From positions 496,001 to 560,000 of the forward strand of contig NZ_JAALXT010000005.1 of NCBI RefSeq assembly GCF_011634775.1: 64,000 nt of DNA, read 5' to 3'. Positions 50,969 to 59,498 of the stretch are shown here, piece after piece. Numbering within the stretch: the stretch's first letter is position 1; each line of letters opens with the position of its first letter. The notes below the pieces were generated by a model that did no database searches, was not told the origin of the DNA, and saw only the letters and a program-made list of their open reading frames with translations. A program made the translations under genes and the position numbers. Source of the DNA: Thalassoroseus pseudoceratinae. GTDB lineage: Bacteria > Planctomycetota > Planctomycetia > Planctomycetales > Planctomycetaceae.

Positions 50969-52068
50969 CGGTTCACTCCTGCTTGCATTTGGTTCACGGG
51001 AACCGATTTGGCTGGTGAAGTGATCTCGGCGGTGTGAACCCCGGTTACACGAGCGGTCAGCCGGTCCCGACCGGTCAAGCTCGCGACCGTGATTGCTTCT
51101 CCCAACGCACCATCATCGAGAGACTTCATCTCACGACGTACGGTGATACCTCCGCTCCGAACTGTCACGGTCACGATGTCCCGAGAACGCACCAGCAGAA
51201 CCCGTTCCAGGTCGTTGACTTCTAAAGCTTCGCCACGACGAATGGCCCGTTTCGTTTGTCGTCCGATGACGTTTGCAGGATCGGTAATCGCGTTCGGATC
51301 GTCCGGTCCCTGGGACCACGTCAGATCAGACGCTTGCACGAGGTGTCCGCGTGGGAGGTTCTCGGCGACGGTCAACACAAATGGTTGAATCGTGATTTGG
51401 CAGCGAAGGTCGAGACGGACCGCTTCCCCAAGCGAGTCCGTGGTGATCGCCGTCAGTGTTTGCGGAGAATCGACCGGCCCTTGCCAACCGGAAAGGTGGA
51501 TATTCTCGCTGGCAATCATCGTTCGGAACGTCTGGCCGGCGGTCGGTGTGATCGTGTCGTTGAGGAGCGATACCTTGACGGTCTCCAATTGCAATTCGGG
51601 CCAACGCTTGCGAATAGTTTCGTGAATGGCCCGGACGAGACGTTGTTCGACCTGATGAATTTCGCGACGTGATGGCGGACCTTGTGTATCGCGTGGCTGA
51701 GACCTTGAAATGGGTCCCAATACTGCCGCTTGCATCACTTTGGGTGACTGAACGCGAACCACACTGTGCCCGGTGAATTCAACGCTTGCGAGATTGATCC
51801 CGACGGCTCGCAATCTCGCTCGGACATCCGCAAACGGGAACGGCTTTTCCGTTCCTGCGGCCGGCGCGGGCCCCAAGATGGTTTCCCGCAAACTCTCACT
51901 CACCGCGGGATCCACATCACTGACTTCCGCGATGTCGCCCAATGTAACAATCGTACCGTCAACCGTAGCGGTCTCATGGAAACGCACAACGGCGGCATTG
52001 CTCACCGCGCATACCGAAAAGACCAGGCATGCGGCGACCATCCCAATTTTCGATTCTCGATTGTCCAT
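50965..52068 (-). CDS. flgA: Flagellar basal-body P-ring formation protein
   Basis: A 367-residue FlgA with signal peptide (GMVAACLVFSVCAVSNA) and the SAF-domain C-terminal half: ENLPRGHLVQASDLTWSQGP, IGRQTKRAIRRGEALEVNDL, VTVRSGGITVRREMKSLDDG and the end block RLTARVTGVHTAEI. It is a periplasmic chaperone for FlgI. It is longer than the E. coli protein (219), mainly in the N-terminal half. Start ATG 52068 is chosen because it begins the signal; an in-frame start at 52191 adds 41 residues with no signal. Its stop overlaps flgH. Confidence 0.9.
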   Translation of the reverse strand: MDNRESKIGMVAACLVFSVCAVSNAAVVRFHETATVDGTIVTLGDIAEVSDVDPAVSESLRETILGPAPAAGTEKPFPFADVRARLRAVGINLASVEFTGHSVVRVQSPKVMQAAVLGPISRSQPRDTQGPPSRREIHQVEQRLVRAIHETIRKRWPELQLETVKVSLLNDTITPTAGQTFRTMIASENIHLSGWQGPVDSPQTLTAITTDSLGEAVRLDLRCQITIQPFVLTVAENLPRGHLVQASDLTWSQGPDDPNAITDPANVIGRQTKRAIRRGEALEVNDLERVLLVRSRDIVTVTVRSGGITVRREMKSLDDGALGEAITVASLTGRDRLTARVTGVHTAEITSPAKSVPVNQMQAGVNR

Positions 52069-52224
52069 CCTTGACCCTCGAATTCGAAAGACCGCCGCAA
52101 CACAGAGCCTGCTGCACCCAAATGCAAACTTCTGTATAGAGAGTTTTGATTCGGTCGTGTGAGCAAGAACTGTTTTCCCCAGCGATAACAAAACGCTGGC
52201 AGCGTGAATAAAACGACTTCTAAT

Positions 52225-53025
52225 CTAGTACCGTCGCAAGTTGGCCACCAATTGCAGGCTTTGATCGGCGGCTTGTACGACTTGGCTGTTCAATTCGAAA
52301 TTCCGTTGAACCTTGATGAGATCCACAAGCTCTCGGACGGGTTCCACGTTTGACGATTCCAAGAAACCTTGTAGTAACGTTCCTCGGCCTTCGAGACCTG
52401 GTTGGCCGACGAGTGGTTGCCCGGAGGCTTCCGTCACCGAGTACAAGTTGTCGCCCTGTTGCAACAAGCCTTGAGGATTGATGAACCGTGCCGTTTCTAT
52501 CTGCCCCACTACACTGAGAGCATTCTGCCCGGCTTCACGGACACTGACGGAACCATCGGAAGAAATCGAAATCTCGACGGCTTCCGGCGACACCGTAATC
52601 GGCGGCTCCAACGGGCGGCCGCGTCCTGCCGACTGCGTGACAATTTGACCGTTGGCGTTCAAACTGAATGCCCCCGAGCGGGTATACATGATCTCGTTGC
52701 CGTCCTGAACAGGGAAGAACCCATCGCCTAGAATGGTGACATCCAATTGACGTTCAGTTTCCAGCGGACTGCCTTGGTTATGGTCGACGGCGGTCGCATC
52801 CACGCGTGTTCCCAAGCCAACAGCAACGCCCGTGGGGGTGAGTTCCCCTTGAGCATCTTGCGCGCCTGGCAACTTGAGTTGTTGATAGTACAAATCGGAA
52901 AAGTTCACTCGCGATCGCTTGAATCCCGTGGTTCCAGCGTTCGCCAAATTGTTCGCGACGACATCCAGATTGGTCTGGAATGCTTGCATCCCCGTCGCTG
53001 CCGAGTGCAGTGCTTGTAGCCCCAT
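52225..53025 (-). CDS. flgG: Flagellar distal rod protein
   Basis: A 266-residue FlgG with the rod-family N-terminus MGLQALHSAATGMQAFQTNL followed by VVANNLANAGTTGFKRSRVN, the central ILGDGFFPVQDGNEIMYTRS and LEGRGTLLQGFLESSNVEPV, and the C-terminal QVVQAADQSLQLVANLRRY. It forms the distal rod of the flagellar motor. Length is near the family norm (260). It lies 59 bases after flgF and 156 bases before flgA, so a second promoter for flgA onwards is possible. Confidence 0.94.
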   Translation of the reverse strand: MGLQALHSAATGMQAFQTNLDVVANNLANAGTTGFKRSRVNFSDLYYQQLKLPGAQDAQGELTPTGVAVGLGTRVDATAVDHNQGSPLETERQLDVTILGDGFFPVQDGNEIMYTRSGAFSLNANGQIVTQSAGRGRPLEPPITVSPEAVEISISSDGSVSVREAGQNALSVVGQIETARFINPQGLLQQGDNLYSVTEASGQPLVGQPGLEGRGTLLQGFLESSNVEPVRELVDLIKVQRNFELNSQVVQAADQSLQLVANLRRY

Positions 53026-53084
53026 TTCGCCCCCTTTGGATACCTCTCGTCAACTTGGATTGTCACCCTGATCAACCGAAACTG

Positions 53085-53852
53085 CTACCGTCCCGGCACG
53101 GCCTGCAGCAATCGTGAGAGCGTTTCGTCTTGTAGCTTCAGCAAGTTGAGATTGGTCTCGAATGCTTTCGAGGCGTCGATCATATGGACCGTTTCCGAGA
53201 TCGCATTGACGCCCGAACCTTCCACGTAGCCTTGTCGCACACGAGTGGCGGGGCCGGCGGCTTCGGTTGGTCCATTGGTGACGAAGTGGTTGTCGCCGAT
53301 TTTCTGAAGATCAGCGAGCGACTGTGGCATCACCACATCCAACTGAGCCAACGCGGTTTGCACACCGAGATCGTCCATCGCGGAAATCACACCATCAGCA
53401 CCGATGGAAATTTCGGTGGCATCGGGGGGGATGACAATTGGCGAGCCCGTGGTATCGAGCACGCGTTCTCCCTGCTCGGTCACGAGTTCACCGACCGCGT
53501 TTTGCGTCAGCGAGCCATCCCGCGTGAGAAACTCGTTTTGCCCATCGGAAACCCGCAAGAAGCCTTGGCCTTCCAAAGCCACATCGAATCGAGCACCGGT
53601 CTCTTTCAGCGAACCGTTCTGAAAATCGGTGATCACATCGGTAATTGATGTCCCGCCGGTCACTCGTTCCAAGTGCCGGGGCAATTCGTGAGCGGTTCCA
53701 TGTTCGACATCGAACGGATGATACGTTTGAGCGACCGCCAAATCGCGTTTGAACCCAGAGGTGTCGGCATTGGCCAGGTTGTTGGCGATCACGTCCAATC
53801 GTTTCGATTGAACCTGTGCCCCCTGAGCCGACAGGTAAAGTCCGTACAGCAT
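53085..53852 (-). CDS. flgF: Flagellar proximal rod protein
   Basis: A 255-residue rod protein of the FlgF type: MLYGLYLSAQGAQVQSKRLD with VIANNLANADTSGFKRDLAV at the N-terminus, EGQGFLRVSDGQNEFLTRDG in the middle, GYVEGSGVNAISETVHMIDA and SLLQLQ-like C-terminal coiled-coil residues. It forms part of the proximal rod. It is the first gene of the flagellar operon, and the 89 bases before it (53853-53941, after the LolD-like gene) are the most likely place for the operon's promoter; I could not identify a confident sigma-28 or sigma-54 site there. Confidence 0.88.
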   Translation of the reverse strand: MLYGLYLSAQGAQVQSKRLDVIANNLANADTSGFKRDLAVAQTYHPFDVEHGTAHELPRHLERVTGGTSITDVITDFQNGSLKETGARFDVALEGQGFLRVSDGQNEFLTRDGSLTQNAVGELVTEQGERVLDTTGSPIVIPPDATEISIGADGVISAMDDLGVQTALAQLDVVMPQSLADLQKIGDNHFVTNGPTEAAGPATRVRQGYVEGSGVNAISETVHMIDASKAFETNLNLLKLQDETLSRLLQAVPGR

Positions 53853-53941
53853 AGCGATAGTTCCAATTTGGCAAACACAACGTGTCCTACCAAACAGGAT
53901 CGACCGCTACGACCCGCATCTTGAGCCTAAACCCTCCAGCT

Positions 53942-54631
53942 TCACGCTGCGTCGATCAGGTGGCCGTCTTTGAGTTCCTTGCGGACAGGAAATCGGCCTG
54001 CCAAATCCATGCTGTGGGTCACGCAAAGTAACAATGTGTTTTGTTCTTTGGCGATCTCAAGCAGCAGCGATCCCACACTTTCGGCGGTTTTTTGATCGAG
54101 ATTGCCGGTCGGTTCGTCGGCGAGCAGCAACGCCGGAGCATTAATGAGCGCGCGACAGATTCCGACCCGTTGCCGTTCCCCACCCGAAAGCTGGGCAGGG
54201 CGGTGCGTTAAGCGTTCGGAAAGGCCCACACGGTCCAGCAACTCTTTCGCCCGCGTTTCGGCTGCGTCATCGGCTCCCTCACCGGCGAGTCGGGGAATCA
54301 GGACGTTCTCCAAAACCGTACACTGCGGCAAGAGGTGATGGTCTTGGAACACGAAGCCTATGTTGGCATTCCGATAGCGAGCCCGTTCCGTTTCAGACCC
54401 GGTCAGGACATCTTGGCCGAGAATCTTCACATCGCCGGACGTTGGTTCATCGAGTGTTCCGACGATATACAAAAGTGTGCTTTTCCCCGATCCGGATGGC
54501 CCGGTCACGACGACGCTTTCGCCGCGTTGCATCGTCAAATTGAGATTCCGCAACACGGACAAATCCCCACCGGTGGTGGAGAACGTCTTCGTCAGGTTTT
54601 CGACCGCCAAGTCTGCCGGTGCGTCGCTCAT
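53942..54631 (-). CDS. LolD-like ABC transporter ATP-binding protein
   Basis: A 229-residue ABC ATPase of the LolD/MacB type: Walker [12 protein letters not shown], the Q-loop region [19 protein letters not shown], signature [16 protein letters not shown] and Walker [12 protein letters not shown]. It powers lipoprotein release or a related MacB-type exporter from the inner membrane. No permease (LolC/LolE-like) is adjacent; the neighbours are a thioesterase and a flagellar operon. It overlaps the thioesterase gene by four bases (ATGA), so they are made together. Exact function depends on the missing partner. Confidence 0.88.
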   Translation of the reverse strand: MSDAPADLAVENLTKTFSTTGGDLSVLRNLNLTMQRGESVVVTGPSGSGKSTLLYIVGTLDEPTSGDVKILGQDVLTGSETERARYRNANIGFVFQDHHLLPQCTVLENVLIPRLAGEGADDAAETRAKELLDRVGLSERLTHRPAQLSGGERQRVGICRALINAPALLLADEPTGNLDQKTAESVGSLLLEIAKEQNTLLLCVTHSMDLAGRFPVRKELKDGHLIDAA

Positions 54632-55053
54632 GACTCGCTGTGTTCCTCAAGTTGACTGGTGAAGGCTTCGGGAATCTCGATGGACCGCATAGGTTCGCCG
54701 GGACGGAAAATGCAGCAGACGGTTTTCATCTGTCCGCGGGCAATCCGAGTTTCGTCTCGCCAGAATTCGTAGTTAATCGTCAAACTTTTCACGCCGATGC
54801 GTTCGACCGTCACGCGAATTTCCAGAACATCTTGATAGAACGCTGGCGACTCGAAACTGCATTTCGCTGAAACTCGCGGCCAACCCCAGGTGGAACCGTC
54901 GGGGCGTTTCTCCATGATCGACAAACCGAGCGAGTGCAGGAATTCGTGTTCAGCGACTTCCATGTACCGATAGAAGTTCGCAAAGTGGACGATGCCCGCC
55001 AAATCGGTTTCGTGGAATTCCACGCGATGCGTCGTGGTGAACGTGCTGGCCAT
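54628..55053 (-). CDS. Acyl-CoA thioesterase, 4HBT (YbgC/FadM-like)
   Basis: A 141-residue hotdog-fold thioesterase. The active-site segment VEFHETDLAGIVHFANFYRY contains the conserved Asp, as in 4-hydroxybenzoyl-CoA thioesterases, and SLTINYEFWRDETRIARGQM is the usual later strand. It hydrolyses acyl-CoA or acyl-ACP thioesters in the cytoplasm. It lies five bases after the sodium:solute symporter stop and overlaps the LolD-like gene by four bases, so it belongs to the same minus-strand operon. Preferred acyl chain is unknown. Confidence 0.9.
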   Translation of the reverse strand: MASTFTTTHRVEFHETDLAGIVHFANFYRYMEVAEHEFLHSLGLSIMEKRPDGSTWGWPRVSAKCSFESPAFYQDVLEIRVTVERIGVKSLTINYEFWRDETRIARGQMKTVCCIFRPGEPMRSIEIPEAFTSQLEEHSES

Positions 55054-55058
55054 GTCGG

Positions 55059-56588
55059 TTAATTTCGTGGAACTTCAACGGGAGTGAAAAAACGATCGAT
55101 CGTGTCCTGACGGGGTGCCGGCGTGATCAAGCTGATGACGATGAGGGCCATCGCGGACGCACCGCACATCGGAGCGACCGGATGAAAACCGAACCACCGA
55201 TAGTGGGCGTTCAATCCGTAGTCGGCCTGAATGAACAACGGAACGCCCACCGCGATCACCGTCAACACGCACGCATACGCTCCCCAAACCGTGGTCCGTC
55301 GCCAATACAGACACGCAAACGCAAGCGGCGTGAGAGCCGCGAAACCGCTGAAACACCAAATACCCAATTGGAACAATCGGGGCAGTTGGAGCAAGCTCAA
55401 TCCGTACACAATCGAAACGATTCCGACAATGAAGAGCCGGGCAATCCACACGATTTTGCGTTCGTCGTATTTGTCGCGTCCACCGTAATGCAACACGATG
55501 TCCTCGGTGAACATCGTGCCAAGACACAAGAACTGACTGTCCAACGAAGACATAATCGCCGCCAGAATTCCCGCTGCCAGCAAACCACCAAGAACCGGAT
55601 CGGTCAGTCGAGCCACCATCACGCCGAGGACTGCGTTCGGTTTGAAATCGGGCGGGAACATATTGTTGCCATCCGGTCCGAGAATCGAAGTCGCCCACAC
55701 CCCGAGTAATACGCAGGGCAGCCACACGATCAGAATGAACACCGGATGAGCCACGATCGCCAATTTGAACGAGCTGGCCCGTTTGGCGGTGAGCCAATGT
55801 TGAAAAACATGCGGGAACATTCCGACCGACAGCGGAATCAGCAGGAATGAAAAGAACCCCGGTTGGCCGAGTTCGCCGAGTGCAAGTTTTTCCGGATGTT
55901 GCTTCAGAACCGCCGCGGTCGCCGCTTCGGCTCCGCCGATTTTGTCCGAGATTGTAACGAACGTAACCACGCCGAGCGTCATGAAGACAAGGGTTTGAAA
56001 CGTGTTCGCCCACGCTGTTCCCCGCATGCCGCCGAAGAACACGTAGGTCAACACGACCACGCAAATCACGAGTGAACCCAGCCACTTTGGAATGGCACCG
56101 TCGGTCTCGGGGAAGATTTCGGGGAGTGCCCCTTTGGTGACAGCTTGCAGCATATCACCGGCGGGCACAACGCCGATCAACAAATAGACCGCCACCATCG
56201 CGACCAACACAGGAAACAACGCCAAACCGATGCCGTTACTGTCCAAGCGGTCGCGGAAGAATTGAATTTGGGTCGTGTAGCCGTACCGTCGTCCGAATGT
56301 CCACAGTCTCACGCCGAGTGTAAAGAAACACAGCGAATGCACGATTCCACTGGCCGAGGCAAGGATCGCGTATACGCTCACGCCAGCTTTGAATGCCTCA
56401 CCCGTCGAGCCGACAAGTGCGAAGCCCGTCATCGTGGTGCCGAACAGGGACATCAACAGTAACACCGGCCCGATGGAATGACTCGCCAGCATGTAGTCTT
56501 GGCTGGTCTTCTTCTGCCATCGTGTTGAAAGCAAACCCAGAACAAGCAGCAACGCGAGGTAACTGGCAATGATGATCAGCTGCGTCAC
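55059..56588 (-). CDS. Sodium:solute symporter (SSS) family protein
   Basis: A 509-residue SSS-family transporter with about 13 membrane helices. Family blocks include GFALVGSTGEAFKAGVSVYA, RFGRRYGY-type loop (TFGRRYGYTTQIQFFRDRL), YVFFGGMRGTAWANTFQTLV and ILAAIMSSLDSQFLCLGTMF. It imports a solute with sodium; the solute is not inferable. Start is GTG 56588: GAGGAG lies five bases upstream and the codon overlaps the DUF3311 stop (GTGA). Pairing of a DUF3311 protein with an SSS transporter is common and supports them as a two-component carrier. Confidence 0.9.
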   Translation of the reverse strand: MTQLIIIASYLALLLVLGLLSTRWQKKTSQDYMLASHSIGPVLLLMSLFGTTMTGFALVGSTGEAFKAGVSVYAILASASGIVHSLCFFTLGVRLWTFGRRYGYTTQIQFFRDRLDSNGIGLALFPVLVAMVAVYLLIGVVPAGDMLQAVTKGALPEIFPETDGAIPKWLGSLVICVVVLTYVFFGGMRGTAWANTFQTLVFMTLGVVTFVTISDKIGGAEAATAAVLKQHPEKLALGELGQPGFFSFLLIPLSVGMFPHVFQHWLTAKRASSFKLAIVAHPVFILIVWLPCVLLGVWATSILGPDGNNMFPPDFKPNAVLGVMVARLTDPVLGGLLAAGILAAIMSSLDSQFLCLGTMFTEDIVLHYGGRDKYDERKIVWIARLFIVGIVSIVYGLSLLQLPRLFQLGIWCFSGFAALTPLAFACLYWRRTTVWGAYACVLTVIAVGVPLFIQADYGLNAHYRWFGFHPVAPMCGASAMALIVISLITPAPRQDTIDRFFTPVEVPRN

Positions 56589-56815
56589 GATGGCTCCTCG
56601 TTAGTGGGTGCCGGTTCGAGGACTTCGGCATCGGTCGGCCAACAGACTTGCACGACGAGATACCACGCGATGGCCGAAAGGATCGAAACCACCCCATGAT
56701 AAACCAACGCCATCGGCACGCGATCGAACAACAGGGCGTCGGCGGGAAAGTGCCAATCCATTTGATGCATCACGATGAGCAATCCGATCAACAGTCCGGC
56801 AAAAAAGTTCGGCAT
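56585..56815 (-). CDS. DUF3311 small membrane protein
   Basis: A 76-residue protein with two transmembrane helices (NFFAGLLIGLLIVMHQMDWH and MALVYHGVVSILSAIAWYLV), separated by the FPADALLFDRVP loop typical of DUF3311. Such proteins are regularly found just upstream of sodium:solute symporters, as here, and may help their assembly or function. The start at 56815 is the first ATG that gives the hydrophobic helix directly; a much longer upstream frame to 57289 overlaps the TRAP permease out of phase and is not real. It overlaps the symporter gene by four bases. Confidence 0.85.
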   Translation of the reverse strand: MPNFFAGLLIGLLIVMHQMDWHFPADALLFDRVPMALVYHGVVSILSAIAWYLVVQVCWPTDAEVLEPAPTNEEPS

Positions 56816-56840
56816 GATGATTCGTTCTCGCAGGAAATAT

Positions 56841-59366
56841 CTAGGTTTCACTCGGTTCAGGTTGCGAATTTCGAGACCGCAGAAAATTGATTGCCCCGGT
56901 AACGACAAACAGCAACGTCCCGGAAAGATTCGTGTACAACCCGATCTCCTGCCCGCCAATGCGGACTTCGGGCGTGAGCAACAAGGCCGCGGCGAGCAAC
57001 ATTCCAACACGCACGATCGGCTGAATGTTCGTGAACAAAAACCCGGTGATTCCCGCCGCCAAAGCGGTGATCCCGATACACGCCGCAAGCACTTGAATGA
57101 ACACGTCCCACAGCACCAACCGCTGATCGTTGTAAACAACCCGAGCATCGCTGGAGTAGGGGTCTTCGCGAAGTTTCGTCGTCGGTTGGCCATCGGCGTC
57201 TGGCACGGTGCGGTCCGGTTGATACTCAACGATGCCCAATCGCCGACGATTTTCATTTTCATTGACGAAATCGATCGCCCACTGATCACCGGATTTCGCG
57301 GGGATACGGAACACGCCGAAGTAATCGGTTTCCAATATAGTCGGTTCGGTGGATTCGTCGGTCGAAAGTTCCACGCGGCCGTTCTGCATCGGTTCGCCGA
57401 ATCGGGTTAACTCCCCAACGAGTTCGGCTTCATCGGGCGAGCCGTCGGCGGTCGCTACGCTGACGAATTTAACTTCCGGTTTGTTGCTCATCAGCAGGAG
57501 TTCGGGACGGTACACGAACATGAAGGGCAGTGTGAAACCGACCAACGAGAATTTGAACGCCGCGAACGAAGTCGGCATGATTTCCGCTTTGGCAATCGTC
57601 GCACTCGCATACGCCGCCAACGCCACCGGTGGTGTGACCATGCTCATCATGCCGAAGTAGAAGATAAAGAGGTGAGCCGCGAGCGGGATCACGCCCATCT
57701 CTTTCAACAATGCCCCCATGAGCGTCGCCATCAGCAGGTAACACACAACCGAAGGCACACCCATGCCGAGCACGATCGAACACACCATGATCCCGACGAG
57801 TGCCAAGAACAAACTTGATTCGACCACACTTTTGATTTCACTGCTGAACGCGGTCGCGATGCCGGTCGTCTGCACAACAGCGATGATGATCCCCACGCAC
57901 GCACTCGCCGCCACCAACGACGTCCCGTTTTTTGCGGACTTCGTAAATGCATCAAGAATCTGCGGTCGCCACGCCGGATGGATCAACCCAAAGATCAACA
58001 ACCCGAACGACCCCAAAATAGACGACTCCAACCACACGCCCAAAAGTTGATCGAAATTCGGGTCTTCGACCGTCTCGGCGAATTGGAAGCGGTAGTACAA
58101 CGTCGCTCCCACGAAGGCGGCACCGGCCAGTAATCGGGGCGGCAAACCGATTGGCAGTTCCTTCCGGAACAAGCTCGCAACAAGGATAAACACCAACGAC
58201 CCGGTGACGGCTCGGAACGGGGAGAAGTCGGCGATCAGCAAGTAAATCAAAATGCCAAGTGCACCGAAGAACACAGAGGCTTCAAACCCGTTGAGTCGTC
58301 GCTTGGCGTCTTCGGAACTCGCCGGTTGGACGCCGAGTTTCTTCGAGTAGAAATGAACGATTAGATAGATCGAGAGGTAATACAACACCGCCGGGATCGC
58401 GGCTGCGGTGGCGATTTGCGTGAAGGTCGGTTGCGGCTCGACCAGTTCGAGCATCATGTACGCACCGGCCCCCATCACCGGCGGAACGAGCGCCCCACCC
58501 GACGCGGCCGCCGCATTGATTCCGCCCGCGATCGTTGGAGAAAATCCGGCACTTCGCATCATCGGAATTGTGAATGCGCCCGTCGTCACGGCATTCGCAA
58601 CGGCACTTCCTGAAAGCGACCCCATCAAACCGCTACCGAGAACCGAAACTTTCGCCGGTCCGCCGGGGCTGCGACCGAAAATCTTTTCGGCGAAGTCGAT
58701 GATGAACTGCGTCGCGCCGGACATTTCCAGAAACGCCCCGAACACAACGAACAGAAACACATATTTATACATCACCTCCGCCGCCTTGCCGAAGACGCCG
58801 GAACTGAGGAATGCGGTCGTCGCCAGTTCCTTCAAGTCTTGCCCGGCGTGCGGCAGCATCCACGAGGGCAACTGAGCCAACGACGTGGATTGGCTGAGGT
58901 GACAGTAATAACTGTGAACCATGAACAAGATCGCCAGCATCGGCACAATCCAGCCGATCGCCCGCCGTGTCGCTTCCAACACGATAAGCAAGCCAACGAT
59001 CCCGATAATAAAGTCGGTCTGTGTGAACGCCCCCGCACGCCGCCCGAGTTCCTGCCCATCAAGCCAAAAGGACTCGAACATCGACTCCGTTTGAATCACC
59101 ACAAACCCGCAACACACCACCGAAGCGAGCATGCAAACGATGTTGATGCCCCAATCGATCTTGGTGTCTTTGAGCTTCTTGCTGGTCGGATAGGTCAGGA
59201 AACAGAGCACCAACCCAATGCCGACGAAAATCGCTAATGGAGATTCAAACTGGTCGAAAATGTTCTGCCAAAAGTTCACCGTGTAAAGCGTGAACAGGCA
59301 AAGCATGGCCGAAAGCGTGATGACCAAGCCATGACGGAGTCGATCGAACACAAGCGGAACTTTCAA
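56841..59366 (-). CDS. TRAP transporter fused permease (4TM/12TM) with inserted soluble domain
   Basis: An 841-residue fused small-plus-large TRAP permease of the TAXI type. DctQ-like helices come first, then the DctM core with VSVLGSGLMGSLSGSAVANA, VTTGAFTIPMMRSAGFSPTI, GGALVPPVMGAGAYMMLELV, SIVLGMGVPSVVCYLLMATL and FYFGMMSMVTPPVALAAYAS. Residues about 629-748 are a hydrophilic, beta-rich insert (TADGSPDEAELVGELTRFGE, DYFGVFRIPAKSGDQWAIDF), after which three more helices follow. With the TAXI binding protein it imports an organic acid or similar substrate using an ion gradient. The start is taken at TTG 59366; an alternative GTG five codons later is possible. It ends 25 bases before DUF3311. 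Confidence 0.88.
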   Translation of the reverse strand: MKVPLVFDRLRHGLVITLSAMLCLFTLYTVNFWQNIFDQFESPLAIFVGIGLVLCFLTYPTSKKLKDTKIDWGINIVCMLASVVCCGFVVIQTESMFESFWLDGQELGRRAGAFTQTDFIIGIVGLLIVLEATRRAIGWIVPMLAILFMVHSYYCHLSQSTSLAQLPSWMLPHAGQDLKELATTAFLSSGVFGKAAEVMYKYVFLFVVFGAFLEMSGATQFIIDFAEKIFGRSPGGPAKVSVLGSGLMGSLSGSAVANAVTTGAFTIPMMRSAGFSPTIAGGINAAAASGGALVPPVMGAGAYMMLELVEPQPTFTQIATAAAIPAVLYYLSIYLIVHFYSKKLGVQPASSEDAKRRLNGFEASVFFGALGILIYLLIADFSPFRAVTGSLVFILVASLFRKELPIGLPPRLLAGAAFVGATLYYRFQFAETVEDPNFDQLLGVWLESSILGSFGLLIFGLIHPAWRPQILDAFTKSAKNGTSLVAASACVGIIIAVVQTTGIATAFSSEIKSVVESSLFLALVGIMVCSIVLGMGVPSVVCYLLMATLMGALLKEMGVIPLAAHLFIFYFGMMSMVTPPVALAAYASATIAKAEIMPTSFAAFKFSLVGFTLPFMFVYRPELLLMSNKPEVKFVSVATADGSPDEAELVGELTRFGEPMQNGRVELSTDESTEPTILETDYFGVFRIPAKSGDQWAIDFVNENENRRRLGIVEYQPDRTVPDADGQPTTKLREDPYSSDARVVYNDQRLVLWDVFIQVLAACIGITALAAGITGFLFTNIQPIVRVGMLLAAALLLTPEVRIGGQEIGLYTNLSGTLLFVVTGAINFLRSRNSQPEPSET

Positions 59367-59411
59367 ATGGTGGGGCGTCGGTGGAGTGTCAGACCTGAAA
59401 GTTGGTGTGCG

Positions 59412-59429
59412 ACGGCTTCGTGAAGCCGT
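59412..59429. repeat. Short palindrome (REP-like) between TRAP genes
   Basis: ACGGCTTC (59412-59419) and GAAGCCGT (59422-59429) are perfect inverted arms with a two-base loop. It lies in the 132-base gap between the TAXI binding protein and the TRAP permease, next to the longer hairpin at 59444-59475. Confidence 0.5.
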
Positions 59430-59443
59430 GCCGAGCGAGAAAT

Positions 59444-59475
59444 CCGGGAAACACAGTGCATATCGTGTTTCCCGG
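59444..59475. terminator. Strong hairpin between TRAP binding-protein and permease genes
   Basis: CCGGGAAACAC (59444-59454) and GTGTTTCCCGG (59465-59475) form a perfect 11-bp stem with a ten-base loop. It follows the binding-protein stop on the minus strand. There is no long U-tract after it (GATTTCTC), so partial termination or mRNA 3'-end stabilisation is more likely than full termination. Such hairpins often let a binding protein be made in excess over its permease. Confidence 0.55.
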
Positions 59476-59498
59476 TTCGAAGTCTTGGCGAGAACCGA

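Noticed and set aside
52179-52199. CCAGCG/CGCTGG hairpin between flgG and flgA as a terminator
   Set aside because: Stem is only six base pairs and no U-tract follows on the operon strand.
53853-53941. Sigma-54 or sigma-28 promoter before flgF
   Set aside because: GG and GC elements are present but not at the required spacing, and no convincing sigma-28 pair was found, so no promoter is claimed.
56816-57289. N-terminal extension of the DUF3311 frame over the TRAP permease
   Set aside because: It overlaps the permease coding region out of phase, has arginine- and cysteine-rich shadow composition, and the DUF3311 homology starts only at 56815.
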